Assembly: GCA_963991165.1 (NCBI GenBank)
Contig: CAXDOW010000007.1
Location: 1-34,579 of the forward strand
DNA from: GCA-2862585 sp963991165
Lineage (GTDB): Bacteria > Bacteroidota > Bacteroidia > Flavobacteriales > UBA7312
Direction of reading: 5' to 3'
Length of the DNA: 34,579 bases
This document shows, one piece after another, positions 32,248 through 34,579 of this stretch; within the stretch, counting starts at the first letter, position 1; each line of letters starts with the position of its first letter. Made by a program: the position numbers and the translations under genes. The notes under the pieces were generated by a model, which saw nothing but the letters and a program-made list of their open reading frames with translations, was not told where the DNA came from and did no database searches.

Positions 32248-34579
32248 ATGAAAAACCCCCTTTTAATATGTATGTTTATTTACGCCCTTTCAAGCAACTT
32301 AGCACATGGACAAATTACCAAAATCAAAGGAAAAGTTATCAATGAACATAATCAGCCCCTTCCGTTTGTAAATGTAAAATTTACTCATTCCAACATTGGC
32401 ACTACGACCGACTTTGATGGAAAATACATGCTAGAAACAAAATGGGCTAAAGACAGCTTAGTCGCTTCCTATTTGGGCTATAAAAGGAAGGCCTTGCACG
32501 TACAAAAAAACAAATCACAGACCCTCAACTTTACATTAATCCCACAAGCCGTAAACATTAATATCATTGAAGTTCGTGATCAAAAAAAAATACGGTACAA
32601 AAATAAAGGCAATCCAGCCGTCAAATTAATTAATAAGGTCATTGAGAAAAAAAGTCAAAATCAAAATTCATCTCTTGACCATTACGAATACGATAAATAT
32701 GAAAAAATAGAGTTCGATTTGAACAATTTTTCATCTACTATATCCGAAAAGAAAATAATGAATTCATTTCAATTTGTCTTCGACCAATACGTTGATACTT
32801 CTGAAGTCAATGGAAAGCCATTTATCCCCTTCTTTATTAAAGAAAATGCCTCAACTGTTTACTACCAAAAAAATCCAAAACGGTATAATGAATATGTTCA
32901 TGGTGAAAAAATGAGCGGACATCTCAATAGAATGGATAATGACGGCATCGGATTTTTAATGAAAAAACTTTATTCTGAAATTGATATTTATGAAAATCAA
33001 ATTGAATTATTTGGTAATTTTTTTCCTAGTCCAATTAATGATGTTGCCCCAAGCATATACAAGTATTTTATCATTGATACTGTGTGGGTTGAAGGAACTA
33101 ACTGCATTAATGTTGGCTTTTTGCCTCGATCTAAATCCGATTTTGGCTTTTCAGGAAACCTTTTCATTGTAAACGACGGATCTTATGCCATAAGAAAAGT
33201 TCAATTGGGTATTAGTAAAGATATCAATCTAAATTTTGTGAATGAATTGAGCGTAGATCAGAGTTTTATAAAATTGGACACCAATCTATGGATGCTCTCA
33301 AAAAACGCTCTATTTATTGATTACAGTTTAAATAATAATAAACTGGGTATTGTAGGTAAAAAAAGTGTTTCGTACAGAAATCATGTTATAAATACCAAAC
33401 GAGCCGACTCCATCTATCAGCCATATAATCAGATTATCAAACTTAGCAAGTCAAACGACTCGTCCCATTTTGAACAATATAGACATCAAAGTCTGAACTC
33501 AACGGAAGAGGGCATTTACGAAATGATTGATAGTATTCAGAACACCAAAACATTTAAAGTGATATCTGAAGCTAGTTCAATCCTTACTTCTGGGTGGATC
33601 GATTGTGGCGAGTATGAATTGGGAACCATTTCCACCTTCGTAAGCTGGAATAAAATTGAAGGTCTTAAACTCAGGATGGGTGGACAAACAACCCCTTCTT
33701 TTCACAAGAAATTCCAATTGAACGGTCATCTTGCAATTGGACTTGGGGATTTACGTCTCAAGTATCAAAGTGGTATAAATTATTCTTTCAACAAGAATTT
33801 TTTAAAGTTTCCACTACATCGCATTTTTTTCTCACTTTCTAGAAAAACTATGTTTCCTGGGCAATATTCTCATTATTTAGATCATGATAATTTTTTATTT
33901 TCCTTCAACAGTCATTCGTCCGACAAAATGTTGCTTATACACCAAGTAAAGGTGGATTATTTGAAAGAGTTTAGAAACAATGTATCTGTACAACTGCTTT
34001 TTGAAAATAATCACATAAGGCCATTAGGTCAGTTGATATTCAAGAAAAATAATGGCGGATTAGTACGACGTATACTGACCGATGAATTAACGCTTTCTAT
34101 GACCTACTCTCCACATCAGCAATTTTATCAAACAAAAAACAGAAGACGTCGAATTATCAATAATTATCCTGTAATAAGTGCTAGCCATACATTGGGCATT
34201 AAGGGTTTTTTGAATGGCGAATATAATTATTCCAAAACCGTTTTTGAATTTGAAAAACGATTCAACATCCCTCTTCTTGGTTATTCCGATTTTGAAGCTG
34301 AAGTGGGGAAATTTTGGGGTCAAGCACCATTTCCCTTGCTAGGAATTCCTAGAGCTAATCAATCTCTTGGATACCAATTCAAATCGTTCAACTTGATGAA
34401 TTACATGGAATTTATCAATGATGAGTATCTCACCATTAGATGGAATCATTATTTTAAGGGATTTGTTTTCAACAAGTTACCTCTCATCAAAAAATTGAAA
34501 ATAAGAGAAGTTATTGGTGTTAAACTTTTGTATGGTCGTTTAAGTGATGAGAACAACCCTTATTTACACCAAAATTTGC
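32248..34579 (+). CDS. DUF5686 and carboxypeptidase-like regulatory domain protein (partial)
   Basis: The frame is open from ATG 32248 to the window end (777 codons, stop not reached). A signal peptide (MKNPLLICMFIYALSSNLAHGQ) precedes a CarboxypepD_reg-like beta domain (about 23-105: KIKGKVINEHNQPLPFVNVKF and the TTTDFDGKYML turn). A long DUF5686-type region follows, with the KLPLIKKLKIREVIG segment near the visible end. The family is predicted to form an outer-membrane beta barrel; the function is unknown. It follows nadE by 38 bases, with only a near-match box TAATTTTC (32231-32238) before it. No TonB box is apparent. Confidence 0.88.
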   Translation, partial: MKNPLLICMFIYALSSNLAHGQITKIKGKVINEHNQPLPFVNVKFTHSNIGTTTDFDGKYMLETKWAKDSLVASYLGYKRKALHVQKNKSQTLNFTLIPQAVNINIIEVRDQKKIRYKNKGNPAVKLINKVIEKKSQNQNSSLDHYEYDKYEKIEFDLNNFSSTISEKKIMNSFQFVFDQYVDTSEVNGKPFIPFFIKENASTVYYQKNPKRYNEYVHGEKMSGHLNRMDNDGIGFLMKKLYSEIDIYENQIELFGNFFPSPINDVAPSIYKYFIIDTVWVEGTNCINVGFLPRSKSDFGFSGNLFIVNDGSYAIRKVQLGISKDINLNFVNELSVDQSFIKLDTNLWMLSKNALFIDYSLNNNKLGIVGKKSVSYRNHVINTKRADSIYQPYNQIIKLSKSNDSSHFEQYRHQSLNSTEEGIYEMIDSIQNTKTFKVISEASSILTSGWIDCGEYELGTISTFVSWNKIEGLKLRMGGQTTPSFHKKFQLNGHLAIGLGDLRLKYQSGINYSFNKNFLKFPLHRIFFSLSRKTMFPGQYSHYLDHDNFLFSFNSHSSDKMLLIHQVKVDYLKEFRNNVSVQLLFENNHIRPLGQLIFKKNNGGLVRRILTDELTLSMTYSPHQQFYQTKNRRRRIINNYPVISASHTLGIKGFLNGEYNYSKTVFEFEKRFNIPLLGYSDFEAEVGKFWGQAPFPLLGIPRANQSLGYQFKSFNLMNYMEFINDEYLTIRWNHYFKGFVFNKLPLIKKLKIREVIGVKLLYGRLSDENNPYLHQNL

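Noticed and set aside
34087..34323. 78-codon minus-strand frame at the right end
   Set aside because: It is antisense to the DUF5686 gene, whose plus-strand frame is open through the region with a clear family motif.
1..34579. Mobile element, CRISPR array, defence island or biosynthetic cluster
   Set aside because: I found no transposase, integrase, spacer-repeat array, tRNA-associated junction or block of atypical composition. The gene order is that of conserved housekeeping clusters.

Overview
The window is a chromosomal stretch from a low-GC member of the Bacteroidota, most likely the order Flavobacteriales. Four observations support this. The gene order mraZ-rsmH-ftsL-ftsI-murE-mraY-murD-ftsW-murG-murC-ftsQ-ftsA-ftsZ-yqeY, without murB or ddl, is the Bacteroidota form of the division and cell-wall (dcw) cluster. 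The gliding-motility/type IX secretion accessory genes gldB, gldC, gldD and gldE are present. Shine-Dalgarno sequences are essentially absent. Many genes are preceded by the Bacteroidota -7 promoter element TAnnTTTG. I cannot place it to genus. I saw no tRNA or rRNA gene, CRISPR array, insertion sequence, prophage or defence island.

Layout. 1-2.5 kb (+): the C-terminal end of feoB, which carries an in-frame stop in a conserved motif; a SprT-like metalloprotein; a mannose-1-phosphate guanylyltransferase. 2.5-6.1 kb (mostly -): fumC, a 48-codon membrane microprotein (+), an ArsC-like protein, prfB and recX. 6.1-9.4 kb: an MFS transporter (+), then rng, a 29-residue AURKAIP1/COX24-type protein and an HU gene (all -). 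9.5-12.9 kb (+): mutY-ssb-gldE-gldD. 13.0-28.6 kb (-): the 14-gene dcw cluster, headed by mraZ at 28.57 kb and ending with yqeY. 28.7-30.1 kb (+): an alpha/beta hydrolase and engB. 30.1-31.4 kb (-): gldC and gldB. 31.4 kb to the end (+): nadE and a large DUF5686-type outer-membrane protein that runs off the window.

How the genes fit together. The dcw block supplies the cytoplasmic Mur ligases (MurC, MurD, MurE), the lipid-linked steps (MraY, MurG), the septal synthase pair (FtsW/FtsI), the divisome scaffold (FtsL, FtsQ, FtsA, FtsZ) and its regulator MraZ. Its genes are packed with TAATG, ATGA and GTGA overlaps, which suggests one translationally coupled transcript. Upstream of mraZ lie three AAAGTGG direct repeats with a 10-bp period over the -33 region, a textbook MraZ operator. 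The gldE-gldD and gldC-gldB pairs sit on either side of this block.

This is mainly a housekeeping region, and I found no convincing new multi-gene system. The points most worth a second look are the feoB nonsense codon, the MraZ operator with a fourth inverted copy, the back-to-back TAnnTTTG boxes between divergent genes, the repeated placement of that box only 2-9 nt before start codons (possible leaderless mRNAs), the 48-residue membrane microprotein, and a perfect 9-bp hairpin at the engB/gldC junction. No intergenic stretch exceeds 300 bases. The longest, about 160 bases between mraZ and the hydrolase, is described under its regulatory sites.
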